NCBI GenBank assembly: GCA_946415755.1
Contig: CAMKTS010000017.1
Coordinates: 1 to 64,000 of the forward strand
DNA length: 64,000 nt
From: an uncultured Prevotella sp.
GTDB taxonomy: Bacteria; Bacteroidota; Bacteroidia; Bacteroidales; Bacteroidaceae
Direction: 5' to 3'
The position numbers and the translations under genes were made by a program. Shown here in pieces: positions 30,374-39,096 of the stretch. How positions within the stretch are numbered: position 1 is the stretch's first letter; every line of letters begins with the position of its first letter. The notes beneath the pieces were generated by a model, which saw only the letters and a program-made list of their open reading frames with translations, was not told the origin of the DNA and searched no databases.

Positions 30374-31137
30374 TCCTTCGGTACATTCGTCAGCGGTGCC
30401 GGTGATGCCACGCTATCACCCTGTGGCGTACCCGGCTCGTTAAGACCGTTCATGCGGGCCTCATTCTCCTGCGCCGTAGCATAGTAGTCCTTCACGTAGG
30501 GGTCTTCCTTAAACTTCTTGGTGGCTTTCGACATGATATCCTCTATCTGCGGAGTCAGGATGGGATAGCGATACTGGCTGGTAATCATCATAAAGACACC
30601 CGGGCCAAGCACATTGTCGAAATTGGCCACGATGAATTTCGTCACCAGCTCGTCCTCTTCCTGCGCAATCTGCGCAGCCTCCACGGACAGCTGTTCGTTG
30701 ATGACATCCTCCTCGACACCGTCGAGCAGCATCTGGCTCTGCCGGTGGGACAACTCGCTCATACGGTTGGACAGCTGGTTGTGCTTGTCGATGAACTTGT
30801 AGAGGCTGTCGTTAAGTGGCGTACCACCTACGCTCTGCATGGCGTTATCTATCTTGACGGTAATCTCGCCCTCCTCCAAGACAACAGGCATCAGACTCTC
30901 ATCGTCCATGAAGAGATTGGCTATGCGGATGGTATCCAGCAAACCGGCAAAGTGGAACTCGCCGTGTACCACATCACACGAGTCGAGATTCTTCACCTCG
31001 CCATTCTTCACAGCTTTCAGGTAGAGCTTGCTACCATCCAAGGCAGAGACCGACGATACCCCTTGCACATGATAGGAATTGGCACACGATGCCAGTACGA
31101 CGGCAAGGGTTGACAGATATATGATTTTTTTCAGCAT
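30370..31137 (-). CDS. DUF4369-type lipoprotein
   Basis: 255 aa from the ATG at 31137. A lipoprotein signal ends at LAVVLASCANS. The first half (VSALDGSKLYLKAVKNGEVKNLDSCDVVHGEFHFAG) matches DUF4369, which in other proteins precedes thioredoxin-like domains. Here the second half is a charged helical region with no CxxC, so it is not a thioredoxin. Role unknown; it shares an operon with pyrC. The frame is open far upstream, but that part lies over the neighbouring gene and is not used. Confidence 0.8.
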   Translation of the reverse strand: MLKKIIYLSTLAVVLASCANSYHVQGVSSVSALDGSKLYLKAVKNGEVKNLDSCDVVHGEFHFAGLLDTIRIANLFMDDESLMPVVLEEGEITVKIDNAMQSVGGTPLNDSLYKFIDKHNQLSNRMSELSHRQSQMLLDGVEEDVINEQLSVEAAQIAQEEDELVTKFIVANFDNVLGPGVFMMITSQYRYPILTPQIEDIMSKATKKFKEDPYVKDYYATAQENEARMNGLNEPGTPQGDSVASPAPLTNVPKE

Positions 31138-31262
31138 AGATGATTCGTTTCGCATTTCAAACGGCAAATGTACAACGTTATATCGAAATAAGAAAATATA
31201 TTTGCGCAATTTAAAACATTTGCGCATATATTTAGCGTTTTTTTGCCTTTGCAGCAACGAGA

Positions 31263-31655
31263 CTACTTCTCCTTTTCCAGTTCGTGGGCCATACGATGAC
31301 TGGCGTAAAGCTGAAGGATGGCAGCCACTAAGAGGACGACAATCCAGTTGTTGTGGACGTAGCGGATATAGGAAAGGTAGTCGATAGGCAGGAAGTTCGC
31401 GATATTGGCGAACATCAGCAGGGCGGCAACAAGGAAGAGGACATCGCTGAGAAGCAGCATACGGCGCAAACGACGGACTGCAAAGTTGGAACCTTCGTAG
31501 CGCTGGCGCATCTGCATAGCGGCAAACAGCACTGCTCCGGGAGCGAACACCCACGCTGCCCACGACTGCAGGAAGAGGCTGGCACCTGAACCGACGACCA
31601 TCAGCAGCCCCCCCAGCAGCATCATAGCCGTCTCGATACTACTCAGTTGTCTCAT
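31263..31655 (-). CDS. Hypothetical four-helix membrane protein
   Basis: 130 aa from the ATG at 31655 (a start at 31688 is also open). Four hydrophobic segments: MMLLGGLLMVVGSGASLFL, AAWVFAPGAVLFAA, LLLSDVLFLVAALLMFANI and WIVVLLVAAILQLYAS. The motif MQMRQRYEGSNFAVRRLRRM joins the middle two. It overlaps the ftsB-like gene by 17 nt, which implies translational coupling. A conserved Bacteroidales type, function unknown. Confidence 0.75.
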   Translation of the reverse strand: MRQLSSIETAMMLLGGLLMVVGSGASLFLQSWAAWVFAPGAVLFAAMQMRQRYEGSNFAVRRLRRMLLLSDVLFLVAALLMFANIANFLPIDYLSYIRYVHNNWIVVLLVAAILQLYASHRMAHELEKEK

Positions 31656-31986
31656 CGTTCCAAATATCCGTTTGACGTTTGTCATCACTCAGCACGAAGA
31701 TGTCCTCGTCATCGGCTTTCATAAAATAACGCTCACGGGCAATCTTCTCGATGGCCTTCGGGTCGCTGTCGATGTGATGTATCTGTGCCTGGTCGTGACG
31801 GTACTGTTCTGTATATCGTTTGATTTCGAGCTTCAACTCGTCAATATACTGTATGTTCTTATGGTGGTTCCACACGCTGTTCTCATCGACAAAGCCTATC
31901 AGCATGACGGCAATCACCGTCACAAGGATGTACTTCAAGGCCTTGATGTGATAGATCCGGGTCAGTATCGTTCTCAGTTTCTTCAT
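31639..31986 (-). CDS. FtsB/DivIC-like septum formation protein
   Basis: 115 aa from the ATG at 31986. A basic start and one membrane segment (YILVTVIAVMLIGFVDE) are followed by a coiled coil (IQYIDELKLEIKRYTEQYRHDQ) and then IEKIARERYFMKADDEDIFVL, the conserved end of the septum initiator family. It probably joins FtsL and FtsQ at the divisome. Its promoter lies 22 nt upstream, back-to-back with that of dnaX. Confidence 0.85.
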   Translation of the reverse strand: MKKLRTILTRIYHIKALKYILVTVIAVMLIGFVDENSVWNHHKNIQYIDELKLEIKRYTEQYRHDQAQIHHIDSDPKAIEKIARERYFMKADDEDIFVLSDDKRQTDIWNDETTE

Positions 31987-32008
31987 TGCTGTTTCCAAAT
32001 TTTGTGTG

Positions 32009-32016
32009 CAAAGATA
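32009..32016 (-). promoter_or_regulatory. -7 box of the ftsB-like gene
   Basis: TATCTTTG on the minus strand, followed by GCACAC as at other promoters of the window. Confidence 0.6.
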
Positions 32017-32091
32017 CAAAATATGTGAGAGAAAAGCAAAGAAATAGCTTTTTTCTTTTGCTTTCCCGAACGAAAATTAAAAAATATTTCG

Positions 32092-32099
32092 TACCTTTG
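32092..32099 (+). promoter_or_regulatory. -7 box of dnaX
   Basis: TACCTTTG followed by GCAC, 21 nt before the ATG at 32121. Confidence 0.6.
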
Positions 32100-32120
32100 C
32101 ACGAAAACTTATCAAAAGAC

Positions 32121-33932
32121 ATGGAAGAGTATATTGTTTCGGCACGAAAATACAGGCCGACCTCCTTCGACACCGTGGTTGGACAGCAGGCACTGACCAC
32201 CACGCTGAAGAATGCCGTGAAGAGCGGAAAACTGGCACATGCCTACCTCTTCTGCGGACCGCGAGGCGTGGGTAAGACCACCTGTGCCCGTATCTTCGCA
32301 AAAGCCATCAACTGCCTGACACCGACCGGCGAAGGCGAGGCCTGCGGACAGTGTGAGAGTTGCCAGGCCTTCAACGAGCAGCGTTCGTTTAACATCTTTG
32401 AGTTGGATGCCGCCAGCAACAACTCGGTGGAGCACATCAAGACGCTGATGGAACAGACGCGCATACCACCGCAGGTGGGCAAGTACAAGGTGTTTATCAT
32501 CGATGAGGTACACATGCTGTCGACAGCGGCCTTCAACGCCTTCCTCAAGACACTGGAGGAGCCGCCCGCACACGTTATCTTCATCCTGGCCACCACGGAA
32601 AAGCACAAGATTCTGCCCACCATCCTGAGTCGTTGCCAGATTTACGACTTCGAACGGATGACCGTTCACGATACCATCAACCACCTGAAGGCCGTAGCCG
32701 AGCGCGAAGGTATAAAGTATGAGGAGGCCGCCCTGGCCGTCATCGCTGAAAAAGCCGACGGCGGCATGCGCGATGCCCTCTCCATCTTCGACCAGGCCGT
32801 ATCTTTCTGCCAGGGCAACATCACCTACCAGAAGGTGATAGAAGACCTCAACGTGCTCGATGCCGAGAACTACTTCCAACTGGTAGACTATGCCGTGGCC
32901 AACAAGGCGATGGAGATGATGGTGCTGCTCAACCAAGTCATCAACAATGGCTTCGATGGCGGACTGCTGATACAGGGACTGGCCAAGCACGTGCGTAACG
33001 TGCTGATGGCACGCGACCCGCAGACGCTACCCCTGCTCGAAGTGAGCGACCAGCAGCGCGAACGCTACCAGCAACAGGCAGCCAAGTGCCCTATACCTTT
33101 CTTATATAAGGCCCTGCAGCTGATGAACCAGTGCGACATCAACTACCGACAGTCCAGCAACAAACGGCTGCTGGTGGAGCTGACACTGATTGAGATTGCA
33201 CAAATCACACAGCCCAGCGACGGAGACGTGCCTGCCAGTGGGCGTCAGCCCAAGAGATTGAAAACCCTGTTCAAAAACCTGATTCCACAGTCACAGCCCA
33301 AGAAAGCGGCCCCGCAGGTAGCCCGGACTGAGACGGTGGAACAGACTCCACGGAATACTCAGAACACACAGAGCGCTCCGAATACTCAGAACACTCCGAA
33401 TCACACGAATTCTCAAGACGCTACGTCCTCCCAACCCTCGCGCCCGAAACTCAAGAGCAGCATCAGTTTCTCTTGGAACAACCTGCGCGAGATGTCGAAG
33501 CCCAAAAAGATGGTGGTCATCCCCGGCACCCTGGACGACAGCGACCCTAACTCCATACAGAAAGAAGAACAGCAGGAGTTTACGCAGCAAGACCTGGAGC
33601 TACAGTGGATGTCGATGTGCAACCGCATGCCACAAAAGCTCAGTGGCATAGCAAGTCGCATGAAGAACATGAATCCGCAGATTACCGCCTTCCCACAGGT
33701 AGAGGTTGCCGTAGACAACCAACTGGCCATGGAACAGATGGAGCAAATCAAGGGCAGCATCGTCAACACCCTCAAGCTCTATCTGCACAACAATGCCATC
33801 ACCCTTCACATCCGTGTCGCCGAGCACGACCAGGTACATGTACTCTCACGGCGTGAGCAATACGAGCTGATGGAAAAAGAAAATCCCCCAATCGGAAAAT
33901 TGAGGGAACTTCTGGACTTGGTACTGGCCTAA
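32121..33932 (+). CDS. dnaX: DNA polymerase III subunit gamma/tau
   Basis: 603 aa from the ATG at 32121, which opens the family start EEYIVSARKYRPTSFDTVVGQ. It is the clamp-loader ATPase of the replisome: Walker A GPRGVGKTT, zinc-binding cysteines in INCLTPTGEGEACGQCESC, DAASNNSVEHI, IIDEVHMLS (Walker B) and LATTEKHKILPTILSRCQ (SRC). The helical collar runs to about 380. A repeat-rich linker (about 411-434, NTQNTQSAPNTQNTPN) then leads to a tau-like tail. No frameshift signal for a short gamma form was recognised. Confidence 0.95.
   Translation: MEEYIVSARKYRPTSFDTVVGQQALTTTLKNAVKSGKLAHAYLFCGPRGVGKTTCARIFAKAINCLTPTGEGEACGQCESCQAFNEQRSFNIFELDAASNNSVEHIKTLMEQTRIPPQVGKYKVFIIDEVHMLSTAAFNAFLKTLEEPPAHVIFILATTEKHKILPTILSRCQIYDFERMTVHDTINHLKAVAEREGIKYEEAALAVIAEKADGGMRDALSIFDQAVSFCQGNITYQKVIEDLNVLDAENYFQLVDYAVANKAMEMMVLLNQVINNGFDGGLLIQGLAKHVRNVLMARDPQTLPLLEVSDQQRERYQQQAAKCPIPFLYKALQLMNQCDINYRQSSNKRLLVELTLIEIAQITQPSDGDVPASGRQPKRLKTLFKNLIPQSQPKKAAPQVARTETVEQTPRNTQNTQSAPNTQNTPNHTNSQDATSSQPSRPKLKSSISFSWNNLREMSKPKKMVVIPGTLDDSDPNSIQKEEQQEFTQQDLELQWMSMCNRMPQKLSGIASRMKNMNPQITAFPQVEVAVDNQLAMEQMEQIKGSIVNTLKLYLHNNAITLHIRVAEHDQVHVLSRREQYELMEKENPPIGKLRELLDLVLA
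33347..33421 (+). repeat. 9-nt minisatellite in the dnaX linker
   Basis: Units such as AATACTCAG and AACACTCCG recur in frame and give an Asn-Thr-Gln-rich run. The ACTCCGAAT unit is close to the ACTCCGGAT unit of mfd. Confidence 0.6.
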
Positions 33933-34966
33933 ATCAATGTCATACCCTGCTGACGGCATTCGCAGCGCATCTCGTCGGGCCATATTGATGCCTGAATCTC
34001 GCCGATGTGTCCTTTGTGCAGCAACACCATACAGAGACGGCTCTGTCCGATACCGCCACCAATACTGAGCGGCAGTTCGTCGTGCAACAGCTTCTGGTGG
34101 AAATACAAGGACTCACGCTCTTCTTTTCCTTCTATCTGCAGCTGGCGCAACAGCGACTCCTTATCCACACGAATACCCATTGACGACAGTTCGAAGGAAC
34201 GGCCCAGCACTGGATACCATATCAGGATATCACCGTTCAAACCAGCCAGTCCGTTCTCACCCACCGTAGACCAGTCGTCATAGTCGGGGGCACGCCCGTC
34301 GTGCTTCTCACCATTCGACAACTGACCGCCTATACCTATTATAAATACGGCACCGTATTGCTCGCAGATGGCATCCTCACGCTCTTTCGGCGACTTGTCG
34401 GGATACATCTGCAACAGTTCCTCGGCATGAATAAAGTGAATCTTCTCTGGCAGGAAAGGCTTGATTTGCGGATAGGTCTCACAAGTCAGATACTCCGTAC
34501 GGCGGATGGCGGCATAGATGCGTTCCACCACATCCTTCAGGAAAGCTACCGTGCGCTGTTCCTTGATGATGACAGCCTCCCAGTCCCACTGGTCAACATA
34601 TAGTGAGTGCAGATTGTCCAATTCCTCATCAGCACGGATGGCATTCATATCCGTATAGATGCCATAGCCAGGCTCTATCTTATACTCTGCCAGCGACAGG
34701 CGCTTCCACTTGGCCAGTGAGTGTACCACCTCGGCACGCGCATCACCGAGATCCTTGATAGGAAAGGTAACTGCACGCTCGACACCATTGAGGTCATCGT
34801 TGATACCAAGGCCCTGCAACACAAACAGCGGTGCCGTCACTCGGCGCAAGCGCAACTCCGTTGATAGGTTCTGCTGGAAGAATTCCTTAATCAGTTTGAT
34901 TCCCTGCTCCGTCTGCTTCATATCGAGCAGGGACTTGTAGTCGATTGGTTTAATCAGTTGACTCAT
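33929..34966 (-). CDS. asnA: Aspartate-ammonia ligase (asparagine synthetase A)
   Basis: 345 aa. It makes asparagine from aspartate, ammonia and ATP. The class II synthetase-like fold is recognised from FFQQNLSTELRLRRVTAPLFV, GVERAVTFPIKDL, AEVVHSLAKWKR, YTDMNAIRADE, HSLYVDQWDWEAVI and the closing SIGGGIGQSRLCMVLL with the ATP-binding Arg. It is convergent with dnaX and overlaps its end by 4 nt. Confidence 0.95.
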   Translation of the reverse strand: MSQLIKPIDYKSLLDMKQTEQGIKLIKEFFQQNLSTELRLRRVTAPLFVLQGLGINDDLNGVERAVTFPIKDLGDARAEVVHSLAKWKRLSLAEYKIEPGYGIYTDMNAIRADEELDNLHSLYVDQWDWEAVIIKEQRTVAFLKDVVERIYAAIRRTEYLTCETYPQIKPFLPEKIHFIHAEELLQMYPDKSPKEREDAICEQYGAVFIIGIGGQLSNGEKHDGRAPDYDDWSTVGENGLAGLNGDILIWYPVLGRSFELSSMGIRVDKESLLRQLQIEGKEERESLYFHQKLLHDELPLSIGGGIGQSRLCMVLLHKGHIGEIQASIWPDEMRCECRQQGMTLI

Positions 34967-35045
34967 CTTTGTATTTGACTATTTTTCTATTTTACAATTC
35001 TGCAATTTGTCGCTTCTGCGATTCTATAATTTACGATTTCGAGTG

Positions 35046-35053
35046 CAAAGGTA
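35046..35053 (-). promoter_or_regulatory. -7 box of asnA
   Basis: TACCTTTG on the minus strand followed by GCACTC, 79 nt before the asnA ATG. The 34967-35231 gap otherwise holds A+T-rich simple tracts and the tRNA promoter. Confidence 0.55.
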
Positions 35054-35205
35054 CTGATTTTATATTAAAACGCAAGCAAAAAGCACAATAATTTTTGCAA
35101 TGTGACAGAAAAATATTTATTTTCGTATCATTTTGCCCGTTTTGCATCAATACTTAAATTATTTTAATTCTTCATTCTTCATTCTTAATTCTTAATTTTA
35201 ATAAG

Positions 35206-35213
35206 TACCTTTG
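35206..35213 (+). promoter_or_regulatory. -7 box of tRNA-Arg
   Basis: TACCTTTG followed by GCACAC, 18 nt before the first base of the tRNA. Confidence 0.55.
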
Positions 35214-35231
35214 CACACGATTTTTAAAACA

Positions 35232-35305
35232 GGTCCCGTAGCTTAGCTGAATAGAGCGTCAGATTCCGGTTCTGAAGGTCTTGGGTTTGAATCCCAACGG
35301 GATCA
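35232..35305 (+). tRNA. tRNA-Arg (anticodon CCG)
   Basis: Complete cloverleaf of 74 nt. The acceptor GGTCCCG pairs with CGGGATC (one G-U), the D-stem GCTT with GAGC, the anticodon stem TCAGA with TCTGA, and the T-stem TTGGG with CCCAA around TTTGAAT. The anticodon loop TTCCGGT gives CCG, which reads CGG arginine codons. No CCA is encoded. A terminator follows, so it is a single-gene unit. Confidence 0.95.
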
Positions 35306-35322
35306 CAAAATAATAGTTCAGT

Positions 35323-35365
35323 CCTGGTAGTCCCTGAAGCGATTCAAACTATCAGGTGTTTTTTT
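35323..35365 (+). terminator. Terminator after tRNA-Arg
   Basis: CCTGGTAGT (35323-35331) pairs with ACTATCAGG (35348-35356) with one G-U, followed by TGTTTTTTT. Confidence 0.7.
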
Positions 35366-35370
35366 GCCCT

Positions 35371-35928
35371 TTATTCGTCCCTAATAACAATCTTCCCACC
35401 CCCTGGGCCAAATACGAAGTCACCTATCAGGCAGACAGAGCGAGGAATGTATAGCGTCACAAAGTGACGACAAGTGGCAAAGGCCATTGAGCAAATGGTA
35501 ACCACACCATCAGGCACATGATATTCACTCTCTTTGAACTCAAGAAACGAGAACAGCAATCGGTGTCCGTCCAGGCTATACCCCACTCCATATTCATCAA
35601 CGCGAAACTCCCCATCAGCCTCGAACGCCCACGTTTCTTCATCTCAATTAGCATAATTCTTCGTCCAGAAATAGACTGCAGGCATCATCTCCTCATTCTG
35701 TTCTGCATCCTTGCTGAACACCAGTTGGTCATATTCATGCACGTGCGCCGTCCAAGGAATGTGAAGCGTCCCAATCTTGCAACCAATCAATGCCTCCGGC
35801 TCAATCTCCTCCACCCCTTCAGGAATCCAGTAAGCACCCTCGACATTGGCACCTTTCAGCAACCATTTCCCGTCTGCTGAATAAACGAACCCATAGCTGT
35901 CCAGCCACAATTGATCAGTAGCATTCAT
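35371..35928 (-). pseudogene. Small BspA-like LRR protein broken by an in-frame TGA
   Basis: One frame of 185 codons is split by a single TGA at 35644-35646. The first part begins MNATDQLWLDSYGFVYSADG and carries IPEGVEEIEPEALIGCKIGTLHIP. The part after the stop continues in the same frame with DEETWAFEADGEFRV, then YHVPDGVVTICSMAFATCRHFVTLYIPRSV. Both halves look like TpLRR repeats, so they were one protein. Either the gene is dead or two fragments are made. No promoter of the TAnnTTTG type was seen. Confidence 0.65.
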
Positions 35929-35972
35929 CGCCTCTACATCATATATACTATCTCCTTACCAATATACTCCAC

Positions 35973-36131
35973 TCAATCCATCAGACTTGCGAAGGCACCC
36001 ATTTCGATATGGTCCTTGGTATACACTTCATAGTCATGATGCTCACCCATCCATGTTACAGGCATCTTCGTCAAGCCTGCATCCTCGAAAAATCGTTGTT
36101 GTTTTTCAAAAGTACGCAAAAAAACAGAACT
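35973..36131 (-). pseudogene. C-terminal gene remnant, family unknown
   Basis: Open frame without start codon ending at a TGA (35973-35975). It encodes FEKQQRFFEDAGLTKMPVTW and continues MGEHHDYEVYTKDHIEMGAF. The amino-acid mix looks like a real protein tail, but I cannot name the family. It is most of what lies in the 305-nt gap 35929-36232. Confidence 0.4.
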
Positions 36132-36232
36132 CAGCTATTTTCGGTCGAATTATCTACATTTTTTGATTGTTTTATGTTGTTACACACACTCTTCAACAGT
36201 TAAACGAGGGTGAAAAGAGAAATTAGGATAAG

Positions 36233-36362
36233 ATGTTATTTGCCGCTTACTTCTTTGATTTCATCTTTCAGCATTTCGACGACGTCAATGTGCTGGTCTC
36301 TTGCAATAAGGTGGAAAAACAGACTATAGCCCATCCCATTTTCATAATTGTCAAGACGTATG
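36233..36362 (-). pseudogene. Second C-terminal remnant, family unknown
   Basis: On the minus strand the frame ends LDNYENGMGYSLFFHLIARD and then QHIDVVEMLKDEIKEVSGK before a TAA. This looks like the natural end of a soluble protein. It runs against, and is cut by, the patatin fragment on the other strand. Confidence 0.35.
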
Positions 36363-36363
36363 G

Positions 36364-36741
36364 GTGTATTAGTATTGCCAGCTGTTCGATGGGTGCCCTG
36401 ATTGGCGGTGTCTATGCTGCTGGCAAACTGAAGGAATTCGGAGAGTGGATGAAGACCATCGACCGCAAGAAGATGCTGGAACTGACCGACTTCTCGTTCA
36501 GTCTGAACCATATAGTAAAAGGTACACGCATCATCGAGGCCATCATGGAATTTGTTCCCGACGTGGCCATCGAAGAGTTACCCATACCCTATTGTGCCGT
36601 TGCCACCGACTGGAAAGCGGGTAGCGAGGTGGTGTTCAACAGCGGCAGCCTGTTTGAGGCTATCCGTGCCAGCATCTCCCTACCCTCTTTCTACTGACCG
36701 GTTCAGAAGGGCGGCATGATTCATCCTGCAGATTTACTTGG
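36364..36741 (+). pseudogene. Patatin-like phospholipase fragment
   Basis: The middle of a RssA/patatin-type protein is preserved: SMGALIGGVYAAGKLKEFGEW from the nucleophile elbow (the usual GxSxG reads SCSMG here), then IEELPIPYCAVATDWKAGSE and AIRASISLPSFY. The N-terminal oxyanion segment is absent. A TGA at 36695-36697 stops the frame; after it the same frame reads [13 protein letters not shown], close to the expected continuation, before it ends. The open frame upstream to 36233 is not patatin. Truncated at both ends and clearly broken. Confidence 0.75.
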
Positions 36742-38269
36742 CGTAGGCCACTGAGCGTGTCTCGCGGATAACGGTGATCTTTACCTGTCCGGGATAGGTC
36801 ATCTCATTCTGAATCTTCGAGGCAATCTGTCCGCTGAGTGCTTCTGTCTCAGCATCATCCATCTTGTCGGCACCAACGATGACGCGCAATTCACGACCAG
36901 CCTGGATAGCATAGGTCTTGGTGACACCGGGATAGCTCATGGCGATAGCTTCGAGGTCGTTCAGACGCTTGATGTATGCCTCGACAATCTCACGGCGGGC
37001 ACCAGGACGGGCACCGCTGATGGCATCGCAAACCTGTACGATGGGAGCCAGCAGCGTCTGCATCTCCATCTCGTCGTGGTGGGCACCGATGGCGTTGCAG
37101 ATGTCGGGTTTCTCCTTGTACTTCTCGGCAATCTTGGCACCATAGAGTGCGTGGGGCATCTCGGTCTCCTCGTCGGGAACCTTTCCGATATCGTGCAACA
37201 AACCGGCACGCTTGGCTTTCTTCGGATTCAATCCCAGCTCGGCAGCCATGACGGAACAGAGGTTGGCCGTCTCACGGGCATGCTGCAGCAGGTTCTGTCC
37301 GTAGCTGGAACGATATTTCATCTTACCGATGATACGTATCAGTTCGGGATGCAGACCGTGAACGCCCAGGTCGATGGCGGTACGCTTTCCGGTCTCTATC
37401 ACCTCGTTCTCCAACTGCTTCTTCACCTTGGCCACCACCTCTTCGATACGTGCGGGGTGGATGCGACCGTCGGCCACCAACTGGTGGAGGGCCAGGCGGC
37501 AGGTCTCGCGACGGATGGGGTCGAAAGCCGAAATGACGATGGCCTCAGGGGTATCGTCGACGACGATTTCCACGCCGCAGGCAGCCTCCAGCGCACGGAT
37601 GTTACGTCCCTCACGTCCGATGACGCGACCCTTGACATCGTCGTTGTCGATATGGAACACCGACACCGAGTTCTCGACAGCCGTCTCTGTTGCCACGCGC
37701 TGGATAGTCTGTATCACAATCTTCTTGGCCTGTGCGTTGGCATTGAGCTTGGCCTCGTCCATGATTTCGTTGATATAGGCGGCAGCATCTGTCTTGGCCT
37801 CATCCTTGAGCGACTCTACCAGTCGGGCCTTGGCCTCATCGGCCGACAGTCCTGACAGTTCTTCCAGCTTGGCGCGCTCCTGCATCTGCATCTTCTCCAG
37901 CTCTTCCTGCTTCAATGTCAGCAGTTTCTTCTCGTTGTCGATGCGGTTCTGCTGGTTGTCCAGCTCATTCTTGCGACGTCCCAGTTCTTCCTGTCGCTGA
38001 TTGAGCGAAATCTCTCGCTGCTTCAGCTTGTTCTCGTTCTGCTGGAAGTGCTGGTTGCGCTGTTGCACCTCCTTTTCCAGCTCTGCCTTCTTGTTCAGGA
38101 ATTTCTCCTTGACTTCCAGCAGTTTTTTCTCTTTTACTACCTCTGCCTCCTTATTGGCGGCTTTCACCATCTCATTATATTTCCCTTTGATGACAAAGCG
38201 GAAAACCAGAAATCCGAGGAGTCCTCCTAAGATAAGACTCACTACGGCCGTAATTAATACTACTATCAT
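36734..38269 (-). CDS. rny: Ribonuclease Y
   Basis: 511 aa. It is a membrane-anchored endoribonuclease that starts mRNA decay. One N-terminal membrane segment ([21 protein letters not shown]), a long coiled coil (about 30-200), a KH domain with [17 protein letters not shown], and an HD domain with [14 protein letters not shown] and [11 protein letters not shown]. Length is typical. It follows zapA and the zapB-like gene by short gaps, a common Bacteroidales order. Confidence 0.95.
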   Translation of the reverse strand: MIVVLITAVVSLILGGLLGFLVFRFVIKGKYNEMVKAANKEAEVVKEKKLLEVKEKFLNKKAELEKEVQQRNQHFQQNENKLKQREISLNQRQEELGRRKNELDNQQNRIDNEKKLLTLKQEELEKMQMQERAKLEELSGLSADEAKARLVESLKDEAKTDAAAYINEIMDEAKLNANAQAKKIVIQTIQRVATETAVENSVSVFHIDNDDVKGRVIGREGRNIRALEAACGVEIVVDDTPEAIVISAFDPIRRETCRLALHQLVADGRIHPARIEEVVAKVKKQLENEVIETGKRTAIDLGVHGLHPELIRIIGKMKYRSSYGQNLLQHARETANLCSVMAAELGLNPKKAKRAGLLHDIGKVPDEETEMPHALYGAKIAEKYKEKPDICNAIGAHHDEMEMQTLLAPIVQVCDAISGARPGARREIVEAYIKRLNDLEAIAMSYPGVTKTYAIQAGRELRVIVGADKMDDAETEALSGQIASKIQNEMTYPGQVKITVIRETRSVAYAK

Positions 38270-38300
38270 AATGTTTATATATAGAATTTAAATGTTCTCG

Positions 38301-38609
38301 TCACTTGCCGTTACCGAGTGTTTCCTCGATTTCGGCCGTCAACTTGGCAAGAACATTATCATAGGGCAAGGTATCGTTGTGGGTACGCTCCTTCTGATAC
38401 ATCAGCGCGATGTCTATCAGCGTCATCAGCGCTATTGTATGGTCACTCTTGCGTCCCTTGTATGCCTGCGAATAGGCATTGTAGCGCTCGGTGATGAGCT
38501 TGGCTGCCAGTCGATAGAATTCCTCTTCGTCGCGTTTGACGACGACCTCTATCTCCTCGTCGTAGACATGCAGCCTGATATGTAGTCGGTCCTTGTTCTG
38601 TTCTGCCAT
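38301..38609 (-). CDS. zapA: Cell division protein ZapA
   Basis: 102 aa. It bundles FtsZ filaments. The head RLHIRLHVYDEEIEVVVKRDEEEFYRLAAKLI and the helical tail fit ZapA, with YNAYSQAYKGRKSDHTIALMTLIDIALMY between. It lies between rny and a coiled-coil gene, 14 nt after the latter. Confidence 0.85.
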   Translation of the reverse strand: MAEQNKDRLHIRLHVYDEEIEVVVKRDEEEFYRLAAKLITERYNAYSQAYKGRKSDHTIALMTLIDIALMYQKERTHNDTLPYDNVLAKLTAEIEETLGNGK

Positions 38610-38623
38610 GGCTTGTTCTCCCT

Positions 38624-38923
38624 TTACTGATCTTCATCACTGAGGATGGCAATGCACTTGTTGACATCACGTATCAGCTTTGACAACCGCTCCTTGGCAC
38701 CTGCCAGGTCGCCATCGGAAATCTCGATCATCTTTGCCATTTTCAGTGACTGGTAGTCGTTCTGCTGCTGTTCCAACTTGGCGCGTAGCACAGCTTGCTC
38801 CTGCTCTGCTTTCTCCACCATGCCATAGAGGTCTTGGTTCTCCTTCTTCAGTTCCTGAAAACGGAGAATCATCTGCCTCAGACGGGTCTCAAAGGTGGCC
38901 AGTGTTTTCTCGTTAGCAGTCAT
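38624..38923 (-). CDS. Small coiled-coil protein next to zapA (ZapB-like)
   Basis: 99 aa, nearly all heptad-like: LRQMILRFQELKKENQDLYG and VEKAEQEQAVLRAKLEQQQ. It ends LSKLIRDVNKCIAILSDEDQ. The position directly before zapA and the form suggest a division accessory protein in the manner of ZapB, though sequence alone does not prove it. An ATGAGAAATG tract lies 35 nt upstream. Confidence 0.7.
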   Translation of the reverse strand: MTANEKTLATFETRLRQMILRFQELKKENQDLYGMVEKAEQEQAVLRAKLEQQQNDYQSLKMAKMIEISDGDLAGAKERLSKLIRDVNKCIAILSDEDQ

Positions 38924-38957
38924 ACCGTGTCACTTTACTCCACAAAGGTAGGCAATA

Positions 38958-38997
38958 AAAATGAGAAATGAGAAATGGGAAATGAGAAATGATTTTT
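38958..38997. repeat. Intergenic ATGAGAAATG tract
   Basis: Five near-copies of AATGAGAA or AATGGGAA in a row. It is the same kind of tract found inside cca and mfd. Confidence 0.65.
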
Positions 38998-39096
38998 GAG
39001 TTAACACGATTTAACCACAGTGGGGGTTGTTTTGCATATTTTTAACCATTCCACCGTTACCTCATTCCTTCTTTCCCCTTTTTCTTGTCACTCTTT

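Noticed and set aside
31138..31563. 142-residue N-terminal extension of the DUF4369 lipoprotein
   Set aside because: The extension lies antisense-like over the neighbouring membrane protein gene's strand in another frame, and a lipoprotein signal begins at 31137.
35371..36741. TGA recoded as a sense codon in this organism
   Set aside because: Many intact genes here end in TGA (for example AI-2E permease, subtilase, trmO neighbours), and the two TGA-split genes lie in a decayed region.
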